Shown piece by piece: positions 29,143 through 37,350 of a DNA stretch of 64,000 nucleotides. Position numbers and translations under genes: made by a program. The DNA lies in NCBI GenBank assembly GCA_000585055.1, contig JEMX01000007.1, forward strand, positions 49,922 through 113,921. Direction: 5' to 3'. This stretch comes from Candidatus Accumulibacter appositus. GTDB taxonomy: Bacteria; Pseudomonadota; Gammaproteobacteria; Burkholderiales; Rhodocyclaceae. The notes beneath the pieces are model-generated. The model was given only the letters and a program-made list of their open reading frames with translations, searched no databases and was not told the origin of the DNA. Numbering within the stretch: the first letter of the stretch is position 1; each line of letters opens with the position of its first letter.

Positions 29143-30600
29143 TCAACTGACGCCGAAAAGGCTGCCCAGAAAAGAGGAACGTTCGAGCAAGGTGTGCTCG
29201 CGCGACTCATCGCTGAAGACGTGCAGGCAAACGACGAAGCCCCAGACGGTGATGAAGGACCATAGCCTTCCGGCGAGCGTCGGCGAGGGGCGGTAGCCGG
29301 CGTTCGCGCGCACCTGCGAAATCCCGATACCGGTCGCCAGAACGAGGCAATAGAACAGGTAACTGGTGAACGACTCGATCGACGCGGCCAGGCCCATTGT
29401 CGCGAGCAGGTCGACTTCGCGAACGAAGTGAAAAATGGCATTGCCAACCCCGGCAGCCATGAAGGTGGCGAAAAACATGCGCAGGCGTGGATGCTTGCGA
29501 AAGACCCTGAAGAAAGTCGGCACGAAGAAGAAGTCGACCAGCAACTCCTTGAAGTAGTAGGAAAAGCGATTGAAGTACTCGATCAGGGTCTGTGCTTCGA
29601 GTGGGCGCCAGGTGGCGCGCGGCAGGCGGAAGCCGGCGAGCCGTGCGCCGCCGATGAAGAGATGTCCCCAATACGCGGTGCGCAAACAAAACTTGGCGGT
29701 AGACCAGAGCAGCGCCGACCAGCCAAGCGCGATCGGGAAGCCTTGGCCATCGAGGTAGGCGCCCACGGCCAGTTCGACGCTGGGGATATTCAGCTGCTCT
29801 TCGCAAAGCCAGGTCAGCACCACTTTCAGGCCCAGCAAGAGGTTCGACCAGAGCAGCAACTTGACCCCCTTGATTTGCGTGACCGCCAGATCTGCCGGCG
29901 TTTTCGACAGCGTCTTGCGCAGGAAGCCGGCGCCCTTGCCAAAGGGAATCGACGAAGGACCGCCCCAGAAGGGATGGAAAGTGCCGAGTTGAAAAGTATC
30001 CGGGCTACGGTCGCGCGCGCGCTGGTCGCCGAGGGCATAGGCCAGGAACCAGATGTACGGCGTATACACGCTCAGGAACGACCACAGCGCCAACCGCGGC
30101 AGGCCATGCAGCAGGTCCAGCGAGGTCAGCCCGCAAAAAACGACGTAGATGGCCAGCAAGGCGATCACGGGTCGCCGTGCCAGAACGAAACTCTTGTGCT
30201 TGCGGACGACCATCAACGCCGACCACGAGAAGATCATGAAGGTGATCAGCGCAAGATGCGCGAGCAGCAAGGGGGTAACATGGCCGATCCCTTCCTGCGC
30301 GGCGACCACGGCAATGTTTTCCTCGATCGCCGTTTCCGACAACCAGAAGGCGGAAAACGCCATCGCGTAGGTGGCCGCAAAGAGGATCAGCTGGCGCTGC
30401 TTTTCCAGGGTGGCAAAGGCCATCGCCGCGGCAACCACAAAAACGGCTTCCGACCAGGAGTTGTAGGTCGACACCGCCAACACGGCGACGACAAACAGCA
30501 GCACCCGGCCGCGAACCGTCTGCGCCAGAGCAACCAAGCGCTCACGCTCGTCGATGGCCAGGAAATCGCGCAGAGCCGGGCGGCCCGGTGCAAGGCTCAT
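29143..30600 (-). CDS. MBOAT-like polytopic membrane protein, paralogue B
   Basis: 485 residues with about 11 hydrophobic helices. The central and C-terminal part carries LIEYFNRFSYYFKELLVDFFFVPTFF (given in pieces: EYFNRF, YYFKELLVDFFFVPTFF) and FFATFMAAGVGNAIFHFVRE. An aromatic/Asn/His core of this kind is typical of MBOAT O-acyltransferases such as DltB, with the histidine in NAIFHF the likely catalytic one. It is closely related along its whole length to the protein at 30906-32408. Last gene of the Dlt-like operon. The assignment to MBOAT is inference from motif and context; acyl donor and acceptor are unknown. Confidence 0.65.
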   Translation of the reverse strand: MSLAPGRPALRDFLAIDERERLVALAQTVRGRVLLFVVAVLAVSTYNSWSEAVFVVAAAMAFATLEKQRQLILFAATYAMAFSAFWLSETAIEENIAVVAAQEGIGHVTPLLLAHLALITFMIFSWSALMVVRKHKSFVLARRPVIALLAIYVVFCGLTSLDLLHGLPRLALWSFLSVYTPYIWFLAYALGDQRARDRSPDTFQLGTFHPFWGGPSSIPFGKGAGFLRKTLSKTPADLAVTQIKGVKLLLWSNLLLGLKVVLTWLCEEQLNIPSVELAVGAYLDGQGFPIALGWSALLWSTAKFCLRTAYWGHLFIGGARLAGFRLPRATWRPLEAQTLIEYFNRFSYYFKELLVDFFFVPTFFRVFRKHPRLRMFFATFMAAGVGNAIFHFVREVDLLATMGLAASIESFTSYLFYCLVLATGIGISQVRANAGYRPSPTLAGRLWSFITVWGFVVCLHVFSDESREHTLLERSSFLGSLFGVS

Positions 30601-30651
30601 GTCGGAAGGGCGCTGTCGTCGAGCTTTTCTGCGGCGAGCTGCATTCCGGAA

Positions 30652-30906
30652 TCAAGCACTTGCATTGGCATCGACGAAGGCTGCGATTTCGTCAAGTGAA
30701 TCAATCAAGCTGACGTCGAAGTCGACCGTCGAGAAGTCGAGCCCAAAGGCTTCTTCCAGCTGCATCACCAGCTGCATCATGGAGAAGGAGTCGAGCCGGC
30801 CACTGACGAACAGCGATTCACTGTCGCTCAGCTCGCCTTGGTCCCCGTGCTTTTCCAATGCTTCCTTGAGAAACTTGCGTAACTTCAACTTGCCATCAAC
30901 GTTCAT
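30652..30906 (-). CDS. Acyl/aminoacyl carrier protein
   Basis: 84 residues, acidic, four-helix ACP fold by pattern. The phosphopantetheine serine is in GRLDSFSMMQLVMQLEE (DSF in place of the DSL of fatty-acid ACP or DSM of DltC). FGLDFSTVDFDVSLIDSLDEIAAFV forms helices 3-4. Its start overlaps the stop of the upstream membrane protein by one base, and the second membrane protein follows after 51 bases. Between an adenylation enzyme and membrane acyltransferases it is best read as the thioester carrier of the pathway, not as housekeeping AcpP. Confidence 0.87.
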   Translation of the reverse strand: MNVDGKLKLRKFLKEALEKHGDQGELSDSESLFVSGRLDSFSMMQLVMQLEEAFGLDFSTVDFDVSLIDSLDEIAAFVDANASA

Positions 30907-32408
30907 TAGATCACTCCAAAAAGACTACCGAGAAAAGCGAGTCGCTCACCAATGCTGTGGCTGCGCGAGCCATCGCTGAAAATATGCAGACAGACGACGA
31001 AAGACCAGACGAAAAGGAAAGAGCGTAGCCTTCCCGCCAGACTCAGGGAGGGCTTGAAGCCCATGCTCATGCGAACCTGCGAAAGGCCGAGACCCGTCGC
31101 CAGGACCAGGCAGTAGAACGCGTAGCTCTCGAAACTCACCAGCGCCCCGCCGATTCCCATCGTCGCAATCAGGTCGATATCGCGGACAAAGTGCCAAATT
31201 GCATTGCCGACGCCAGCGGCCATGAAGGTGGCAAAAAACAGGCGCAGCCGCGGATAGCTGCGAAACATCTTGAAGAAAGTCGGCACAAAGAAGAAATCGA
31301 CCAGCAGTTCCTTGAAGTAATAGTGAAAGCGGTTGAAGTACTCCATCAAGGTCTTCGAGCCGAGCGGGCGCCAGGTACTGCGCGGCAGCCTGAAACCCGC
31401 CAGCCGCGCCACGCCGATGAACAGATGCCCCCAGAACGCGATCTGCAACGAGAACTTCGCGGTGGACAGAATCACCGCTGCCCAGGCATAGGGCAGCGAA
31501 TGCGACTGCCCGGCCAGGAAGGCATCCTGGGCAGCCTCCAGGCTGGGTACCTGCAGTTGCTCCTGGAACGCCCAGACCAGCGCGATCTTGATGAGCAGCA
31601 GGACATTGGCCCACAGCAGCAGCTTGACGCCCTTGATCTGCGTGACGGCCAGCTCTTCCGGCGACTTGGCAAAGGTCTTCCTGAGAAAGGCCGCGCCCTT
31701 GCCGAAGGGCAGAAAAGTGGGCGACCAGAAGGGCCGCAGCACGCCCATCTGGAAGATCGGCGGACTCGCGTCGCGTGAACGTTGATCGGCCAGGGCGTAG
31801 GCGAGAAACCAGAGGTAGGGCGTGAACACGATGAGCAGTGACCACAGGAGGACGCGCGGCAGGCCGTCGATCACGCTTAGCGAACAGAGCCCGCAGAGGA
31901 CGGCCTCGACACCCAGCAAGGCCAGCATCGGACGGCGCGCGACAAACAGGGTCTTGTCGCGGCGGCTGAGCTCCAGCACGCGCCAGGCGCCAACGAAGAA
32001 AACCGCCATCGCCAGCAGGCCGAGCGCCAGTGGCGACACGTCGTGAACGTTTTCCACGACCATCATCGCGCGGATGTTGTCCTGGATAGCGTTCTGCGAA
32101 AGGCACAAGGCGAGCAGCGCTGCCGTCCAGGTACCGCCGAGGAGTAGCCCGTTGCGATAGTTCGGCAGCCGTGCATAGGCCATTGCCAGGCCGACCAACA
32201 GGGCCGCCTGCCACCAGTCCTCGAAGCTGGAAACGGCGAGCACGGCGACCAGGAAGATCACCGACTGACCGAGCCAGGTCTGCGACGCGACGACGACCGG
32301 CGCACGCTCGTCGATCGCCAGCCGGTCGCGCAAGCTCACCCTCCCGAAGCGGGCGCCAAGCCGAGCGGCCGGCTCGTCGCCACTGGGCACCGCCGACGGC
32401 AGGCTCAT
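30906..32408 (-). CDS. MBOAT-like polytopic membrane protein, paralogue A
   Basis: 500 residues with about 11 membrane helices. It shares with the 485-residue paralogue the N-terminal LRDxLAIDER segment, the cytoplasmic SFxFGKGAAFLRKTxxKxPxxLAVTQIKGVKLLLW-like block (in pieces: FGKGAAFLRKT, LAVTQIKGVKLLLW), YYFKELLVDFFFVPTFF and AGVGNAIWHFVRD. The WHF histidine matches the invariant MBOAT His. It overlaps the adenylation gene by 4 bases (ATGA) and the carrier-protein gene by 1 base. Two such paralogues in one operon suggest a heteromeric enzyme or two acceptors. Function is inferred, not shown. Confidence 0.68.
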   Translation of the reverse strand: MSLPSAVPSGDEPAARLGARFGRVSLRDRLAIDERAPVVVASQTWLGQSVIFLVAVLAVSSFEDWWQAALLVGLAMAYARLPNYRNGLLLGGTWTAALLALCLSQNAIQDNIRAMMVVENVHDVSPLALGLLAMAVFFVGAWRVLELSRRDKTLFVARRPMLALLGVEAVLCGLCSLSVIDGLPRVLLWSLLIVFTPYLWFLAYALADQRSRDASPPIFQMGVLRPFWSPTFLPFGKGAAFLRKTFAKSPEELAVTQIKGVKLLLWANVLLLIKIALVWAFQEQLQVPSLEAAQDAFLAGQSHSLPYAWAAVILSTAKFSLQIAFWGHLFIGVARLAGFRLPRSTWRPLGSKTLMEYFNRFHYYFKELLVDFFFVPTFFKMFRSYPRLRLFFATFMAAGVGNAIWHFVRDIDLIATMGIGGALVSFESYAFYCLVLATGLGLSQVRMSMGFKPSLSLAGRLRSFLFVWSFVVCLHIFSDGSRSHSIGERLAFLGSLFGVI

Positions 32409-33985
32409 GCCGGGTCTTGGTCCAGCAGTCTCCTGAGCGCCTGACGGTCGACTTTCCCGCTTTGATTGAGCGGCACGGTTTCGAGAGCAATCAACTGATT
32501 GGGAACCATGTAGGCCGGAAGCCTGGCCTTGAGATCGCGGATGACCTGAACGGAGTCGACGGCTATGGCGCCCAGGAAGCCGACGATTCCTCGTGCCATG
32601 CCGTCAACCGTCGGCCAGGCAACGGCAGCGACCAGGTCAATGCCGCTCACGGCGCGCAGGTGCGCGTCAATCTCCTCGAGTTCGACGCGGTAACCGAGCA
32701 CCTTGACCTGATTGTCGATGCGACCGAGACAGTGAAAAACCCCGGAGGCATCGACGCTGGCCAAATCGCCGGTCAAATACCAGCGCTTGCCGTTGATCGT
32801 CGGGAAGCGCGCGGCCGTCATTTGCGGGTCGTTGAGATAGCCATCGGCCAGCTGCACGCCGGCGATCGCCAGCTCGCCCGAGTCCCCGCCGGGCACGGCC
32901 TGGTGATTACCGTCGACGATCATCGCTTCGTTGCCCGGCAAAGGCGTACCGATGGCGACGAAGTCGCGTCCGGCGGTGATCGCCGTATCCTCTGCAACCG
33001 CCTGTCCCAGGCAGAAGACGGTCGCCTCCGTCGGACCATAGAGGTTATGGATCGCCGTGTTCGGCGCCGCCACTCGCCACGCCGCGACCGTACTCTCGGG
33101 AAGCGCTTCACCACCGAAGACGGTGACCCGCAGGTCTTCCAGACTGTCCGCATGCAGGGTCTTGACCTGGCGCAGCATGCCCACCAGTGACGGCACTGAA
33201 TTCCACACCGTCAGCTTGGCGTTGCGTGCGAATTTGACGGCGTTCATCACCAGCGTCGCCGGCAGGATGTGCAGCGCAGCGCCGGCTTCCCAGGTGCTGA
33301 ACATGTTGTGCACCGAAAAGTCGAAAGTGAGCTCGCAAGTCTCGAGAGCGCGATCACTGGCCCGCAGATCGAGCACGCGGGTGATCATCTGCGCGTAGTG
33401 CCGCGCCGCGGCCGCCGAAATCATCACCCCCTTCGGTATCCCGGTCGTTCCCGAGGTGAAGATGATATAGGCGACGTCGCTGCCTGCCATCGGCGCTGGA
33501 GCATCGGCGAGGTCGGCCAGCAGCGCCTGCCCGGCAGGAGCAATGCTGTCGATTTCCTCGCCCATGGCATCATTCGCGGAGCAAGTGAGCACAGGCGGAC
33601 AAGCTGCCCGTAGGCGCTCGCCGAGCAACTTCGCCCCGTCGGCGTCAGCGACGATCGCCGTCAGCTTGCACAGCGAGAGAATGGTGAGTATCCGCTCTTC
33701 GGGAAGTTTCAGCCCGATCGGCACATAGGTCGCGCCCGCCCAGCAGGTGCCAAGCAAGGCCACACAGGCGTCGATGCCACGCGAAGCGAGAATGCCGACG
33801 CGCGGCGGCTGGCCGTCATGGGCCTGCCAATGCTCACTCCGCCTGAGTTCTTGCGCCAGACGCGCCGCACGCTGCGCGAGTTCTCGATAGCTGATGGACT
33901 GGCCCTTGTAGGCAACGGCAACGGCATCGGGCGTGTGCAGGCCATGGCGATGAATCGCGCCGGCCAGATTGTAGTTCGTGGTCAT
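32405..33985 (-). CDS. Amino-acid adenylation enzyme (DltA-like)
   Basis: 526 residues, a free-standing ANL adenylation domain. Core motifs: A3 IFTSGTTGIPKGV, A4 region CELTFDFSVHNMF, A5 NLYGPTEATV, A7 WYLTGDLASVD, A8 GRIDNQVKVLGYRVELEEID and A10 NQSGKVDRQAL with the catalytic lysine. The aspartate in FDFSVHNM corresponds to the residue that holds the substrate amino group, favouring an amino acid over a fatty acid. Length and stand-alone form resemble DltA (D-alanine: carrier ligase). First gene of the operon; no DltD homologue is visible. Confidence 0.85.
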   Translation of the reverse strand: MTTNYNLAGAIHRHGLHTPDAVAVAYKGQSISYRELAQRAARLAQELRRSEHWQAHDGQPPRVGILASRGIDACVALLGTCWAGATYVPIGLKLPEERILTILSLCKLTAIVADADGAKLLGERLRAACPPVLTCSANDAMGEEIDSIAPAGQALLADLADAPAPMAGSDVAYIIFTSGTTGIPKGVMISAAAARHYAQMITRVLDLRASDRALETCELTFDFSVHNMFSTWEAGAALHILPATLVMNAVKFARNAKLTVWNSVPSLVGMLRQVKTLHADSLEDLRVTVFGGEALPESTVAAWRVAAPNTAIHNLYGPTEATVFCLGQAVAEDTAITAGRDFVAIGTPLPGNEAMIVDGNHQAVPGGDSGELAIAGVQLADGYLNDPQMTAARFPTINGKRWYLTGDLASVDASGVFHCLGRIDNQVKVLGYRVELEEIDAHLRAVSGIDLVAAVAWPTVDGMARGIVGFLGAIAVDSVQVIRDLKARLPAYMVPNQLIALETVPLNQSGKVDRQALRRLLDQDPA

Positions 33986-34158
33986 TTTCCGGGAGAAACC
34001 TAGAGTCGTCAGGAGTTGGCGTTCGCGAAACAGGAGCGGGGACGGCGGTTCAGCCGCGTGCCACGCCCTGGCTCGCTATCGTGCAAACCGCCTGCCGCGC
34101 TACGCGCTATTTTCTGGAGAGCGGGATACTGACATGAACTAGCTGCCAGTTCCGCAGA

Positions 34159-34375
34159 GTGGGTGAATTGCCGGGGAGCGAGTGGCGGGGCCTGGCAAGG
34201 GAAAGCAAACTGAGATTACGTTTCGATGGCGCCGAATTATATCTCCAGGTCGAGCCGACTGGCGCCAAGTCGCGGATTTTCCGCTCCATGCGCAACGGCA
34301 AGGCAGACACCATGGGACTGCGACCGCCGCATGTGATGAACATGACCGAGGCCCGAGGCCAGGTGGCAACGCGCG
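34159..34375 (+). pseudogene. N-terminal remnant of a P4-type tyrosine integrase
   Basis: The frame reads RFDGAELYLQVEPTGAKSRI, then FRSMRNGKADTMGL and MTEARGQVATRAF. This is the N-terminal DNA-binding domain of P4-family integrases (compare the usual GLYLQVxPTGAKSWxF). It stops at about residue 90 of such proteins, and no catalytic domain follows. The next part of the same kind of protein is found 11.5 kb away at 45890. Confidence 0.7.
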
Positions 34376-34386
34376 CTTTTCGAGCG

Positions 34387-34434
34387 CTTTTCGAGCGTCT
34401 TTCGCACGCCCAGGGAGCACTGGCGGTGGCTGGT
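34387..34434 (+). repeat. 48-bp repeat, left copy
   Basis: From CTTTTCGAGCG to CACTGGCGGTG and TGGT this matches 46756-46803 at roughly 85 percent by eye, same orientation. It joins the integrase remnant to the toxin-antitoxin remnant. Confidence 0.75.
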
Positions 34435-34720
34435 CATGGACTGGCAGCAAGCCACAGCTGCAGTCCCCCCGTTGAAATGGTCGCCGGTGGACGCGCCGTC
34501 AGCCGGATCGTGCTGGCGGATCGCGCTTGCTTCTCTTCTGTGACACCGCGGCGCTGGCACGCTGCGCGCGTGCGAACCCGGCCGATGACGAACTGATCAC
34601 GGCCATCCGGACCCGTATGCCTAGCGACTGGCGCCGCTATGCGATTGTCGCGGTCACGCCGTCATTGGTAGAACTCGCCGCCGCGCGCAATTTGCAGGCC
34701 GCAACGACGAACAAGATCAG
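34422..34720 (+). pseudogene. Decayed antitoxin/PIN toxin pair, copy of 47376-47830
   Basis: Aligns at about 90 percent with the end of the antitoxin and with the vapC-like toxin at 47479-47910. Relative to that copy it has lost 111 bases (between two CGGCGCTGG repeats; scar at 34549-34557) and 54 bases (between two AACTCGCCG repeats; scar at 34672-34680). An extra C near 34470 shifts the antitoxin frame. What remains of the toxin reads LLFCDTAAL, then RCARANPADDELITAIRTRM. Not functional. Confidence 0.8.
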
Positions 34721-34913
34721 TGCTGCGTGCCTGCTCGGCCTGGCTCAAGTCTAGCTAGGCTCCCCCCGACGGCGAGATCGCCTGCGCAAGGTCGCTTGAC
34801 CGTATCCGCTCAAGCTAGCAGACACTGTCGACGGCCACCATCACCTGAGGGGCGGCGGCTAGCGCGAACTGCCTTGACAATGTTCTCCCAGGCGGAGTAC
34901 AAGGACAGCTTGC

Positions 34914-35115
34914 TTCAGGTTTCCCGAGGGCCATCGCCCGAGGGATGAAATGGGAAGCCGGTATGTCGAGCCTGTTCCACAGGCCGAGAGTATCCCGGCG
35001 CTGCCCCCGCAACGGTAAACGAGAGCAAGGAACTGCCACACGCCACTGTGCGACAGCATGGGAAGGCGCAGATCCAGGGATTTACCCCGCTCGTGAGCCC
35101 GGAGACCTGCCTGCG
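34914..35115 (+). promoter_or_regulatory. Cobalamin riboswitch
   Basis: Conserved blocks in the right order: GGTTTCCCGAGGG, GAAATGGGAAGCCGGT, CCGGCGCTGCCCCCGCAAC (the B12 box region), GGTAAACGAG, CCACTGTGCGACAGCATGGG, GGGAAGGCGC, and GAGCCCGGAGACCTGCCTG. This is a class-I adenosylcobalamin aptamer; it should turn off the corrin operon when cofactor is plentiful. The 288 bases to the cobO start contain no gene. Confidence 0.93.
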
Positions 35116-35355
35116 GCATGCGGATCGGCATTGCGGAGGGCGATGTCTCGGTACTGTGGCCGCTTTGGCCCCTGTTTCCGGTTGCACTTCCTCCTTCTGC
35201 CGTTGTTTCGTTCGTTCGGCTTGCGCGCGGGTGTGCGCAGAGGAGAACCAGGTGCCGGCATTATTCCCATCGACCCGGGCGGGTGCGCTGCTTGCGTGCT
35301 CGTACCCCTGCGGCGACACGCTTCGTCACCACCGCCAAGTACCCGACAAGGTTTT

Positions 35356-35375
35356 CGGCAGCCGTTTGGCTGCCG
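35356..35375 (+). promoter_or_regulatory. Hairpin between riboswitch and cobO
   Basis: CGGCAGCC, GTTT, GGCTGCCG: a perfect 8-bp stem ending 28 bases before the cobO ATG, without a T run. It could be part of an expression platform acting on translation, which is inference. Confidence 0.4.
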
Positions 35376-35403
35376 GCAATCGATTGCTGGCCAGGCGGCA
35401 AGC

Positions 35404-36009
35404 ATGAGCGCCACCGATCGCGAGGAGTCGCACCGTGCGCGCATGCAGCGCAAGAAGGCCGTGGTCGATGCCGCCATCGCCCGTGCCGATCGCGACCAGG
35501 GCTTGCTGCTGGTCCTCACCGGTAACGGCAAGGGCAAGTCGAGTTCGGCTTTCGGGATGCTCGCCCGCGCCCTCGGGCACGGCCTGCGGGTCGGTGTCGC
35601 GCAGTTCATCAAAGGTCGCTCTGACACCGGCGAGGAGGCCTTCTTCCGTGCACAGCCCGGGGTCACCTGGCATGTGCTTGGCGAAGGTTTCACCTGGGAG
35701 ACGCAGAACCTGGCGCGCGATCGGGAAACCGCGCGCCGCGCCTGGGCGGTGGTTGCCGAGATGCTCGGCGATCCGTCGCTGGGGCTGATCGTCCTCGATG
35801 AACTGACCTATGCGCTGAAGAACGGCTGGCTGGATTTGCCGCTCGTGCTCGCCGATCTGGCCGCCCGCCCGGCGATGCAGCACGTGGTGATTACCGGTCG
35901 CGGCGCGCCGGACGAACTGTGCGCCGCGGCCGACACGGTCAGCGAGCTGCGCGACGTCAAGCACGCCTTTCGCGCCGGCGTACGGGCGCAGAAAGGGGTC
36001 GATCTGTGA
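35404..36009 (+). CDS. cobO: Cob(I)alamin adenosyltransferase
   Basis: Adds the adenosyl group to corrinoids. 201 residues, the CobO/BtuR/CobA type: P-loop LTGNGKGKSSSAFGMLARAL near residue 38, VGVAQFIKG, WHVLGEGFTWETQ, and IVLDELTYALKNGW. ATG 35404 is the first start before the domain; the ribosome site (AGGCGG) is modest. First gene under the riboswitch. Its stop overlaps the GTG of cbiA by 4 bases. Confidence 0.95.
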   Translation: MSATDREESHRARMQRKKAVVDAAIARADRDQGLLLVLTGNGKGKSSSAFGMLARALGHGLRVGVAQFIKGRSDTGEEAFFRAQPGVTWHVLGEGFTWETQNLARDRETARRAWAVVAEMLGDPSLGLIVLDELTYALKNGWLDLPLVLADLAARPAMQHVVITGRGAPDELCAAADTVSELRDVKHAFRAGVRAQKGVDL

Positions 36010-37334
36010 GCACTGTGCCGGCGTGCCCGGCGCTGTTCATAGCCGCGCCTGCTTCCGGCCAGGGCAAGACGACGGTAACCGCGGCGCTCGCAGCGCACCA
36101 TCGTGGGCAGGGGCGGCGCGTGCGCGTTTTCAAGACCGGTCCCGATTTTCTCGACCCGATGATCCTCGAGCGCGCCTCTGCTGCGCCGGTCTATCAGCTC
36201 GACCTGTGGATGGGCGGTGAGGAGCACTGTCGGCAACTCCTGCACGCGGCGGCGGCCGAAGCCGACCTGATCCTCATAGAAGGCGTCATGGGACTCTTCG
36301 ACGGCGACCGCTCGAGTGCCGATCTGGCGGCGCTGTTCGGTATCCCGATCATGGTGGTGATCGACGGCAGCGCCATGGCCCAGACCTTTGGTGCTCTGGC
36401 ACATGGCCTGGCTAGCTACCGACCGGGCCTGCCCTTCGCCGGCGTATTTGCCAATCGCGTCGCCGGCGAGCGCCACTACGAGATGCTCGCCGAGAGTCTG
36501 CCGCCGGGGCTGGCCTGCTTCGGCTGGCTGCCGCGCGACGCCGACTTCGCCCTGCCGGAGCGCCACCTCGGCCTGGTACAGGCGGCCGAAGTCGCCGATC
36601 TCGACGCGCGCATCGCCCGTGCCGCGGCCGCGTTGCAGGCGCTGCCCAGGCACCTGCCAGCGGCCGTTAGCTTCGCTGTCTCAGCCGTGTCGCCGAAAGC
36701 GCGTGGCGCGCAGCTGCGGCCGCTCGCCGGCGTGCGCGTCGCGGTGGCGCGGGATGGCGCTTTCGCCTTCCTGTACCGCGCCAATCTCGATCTGCTTCGC
36801 GACCTCGGTGCCGAACTGCGCTTCTTTTCGCCGCTACTCGATGGCTCGCTGCCAGAGGCCGAAGTGCTCTACCTGCCGGGTGGATATCCCGAACTACACC
36901 TCGCAGCACTCGCCGCCAACGCGCCAATGCGCGCCGCGATTCGCGCTCACCATGGCGCCGGCAAACCGCTGGTCGCCGAGTGCGGCGGCATGCTCTATCT
37001 GCTCGAGTCGCTGGCCGACAAGGACGGTTACCGGGCCGAGATGGTCGGGCTGTTGCAAGGCAACGCCAAGATGCTCGGCCGCCTCGCCAACCTCGGCCTG
37101 CACCGCGTCACGCTGCCCGAAGGCGAGCTGCGCGGACACAGCTTCCACTACTCGCAGATGGAGACGCCGCTGTTGCCGATCGCTATCAGCGAAGGCGCGC
37201 GGGCGGGACGGCGCGGCGAAGCGATCTATCGCGTCGGCCGTGTGCATGCCTCGTATCTGCACCTCTACTTCCCGTCGAATCGGGAGGCGGTGGCGCAGCT
37301 GTTTGCGCCAGCAACTTCTTCATTGTCCACCTGA
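36006..37334 (+). CDS. cbiA: Cobyrinate a,c-diamide synthase
   Basis: Amidates the a and c side chains using glutamine and ATP. 442 residues. N-terminal P-loop FIAAPASGQGKTTVTAAL, FKTGPDFLDPMI, EGVMGLFDG; C-terminal type-1 glutaminase domain with LPGGYPELH and the nucleophile in VAECGGMLYL. The GTG start at 36006 is fixed by overlap with the cobO stop. The C-terminal YRVGRVHASYLHLYF carries the glutaminase histidine. Called CbiA or CobB depending on pathway. Confidence 0.95.
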   Translation: MSTVPACPALFIAAPASGQGKTTVTAALAAHHRGQGRRVRVFKTGPDFLDPMILERASAAPVYQLDLWMGGEEHCRQLLHAAAAEADLILIEGVMGLFDGDRSSADLAALFGIPIMVVIDGSAMAQTFGALAHGLASYRPGLPFAGVFANRVAGERHYEMLAESLPPGLACFGWLPRDADFALPERHLGLVQAAEVADLDARIARAAAALQALPRHLPAAVSFAVSAVSPKARGAQLRPLAGVRVAVARDGAFAFLYRANLDLLRDLGAELRFFSPLLDGSLPEAEVLYLPGGYPELHLAALAANAPMRAAIRAHHGAGKPLVAECGGMLYLLESLADKDGYRAEMVGLLQGNAKMLGRLANLGLHRVTLPEGELRGHSFHYSQMETPLLPIAISEGARAGRRGEAIYRVGRVHASYLHLYFPSNREAVAQLFAPATSSLST

Positions 37335-37350
37335 AAGAAAGGAAATCACC

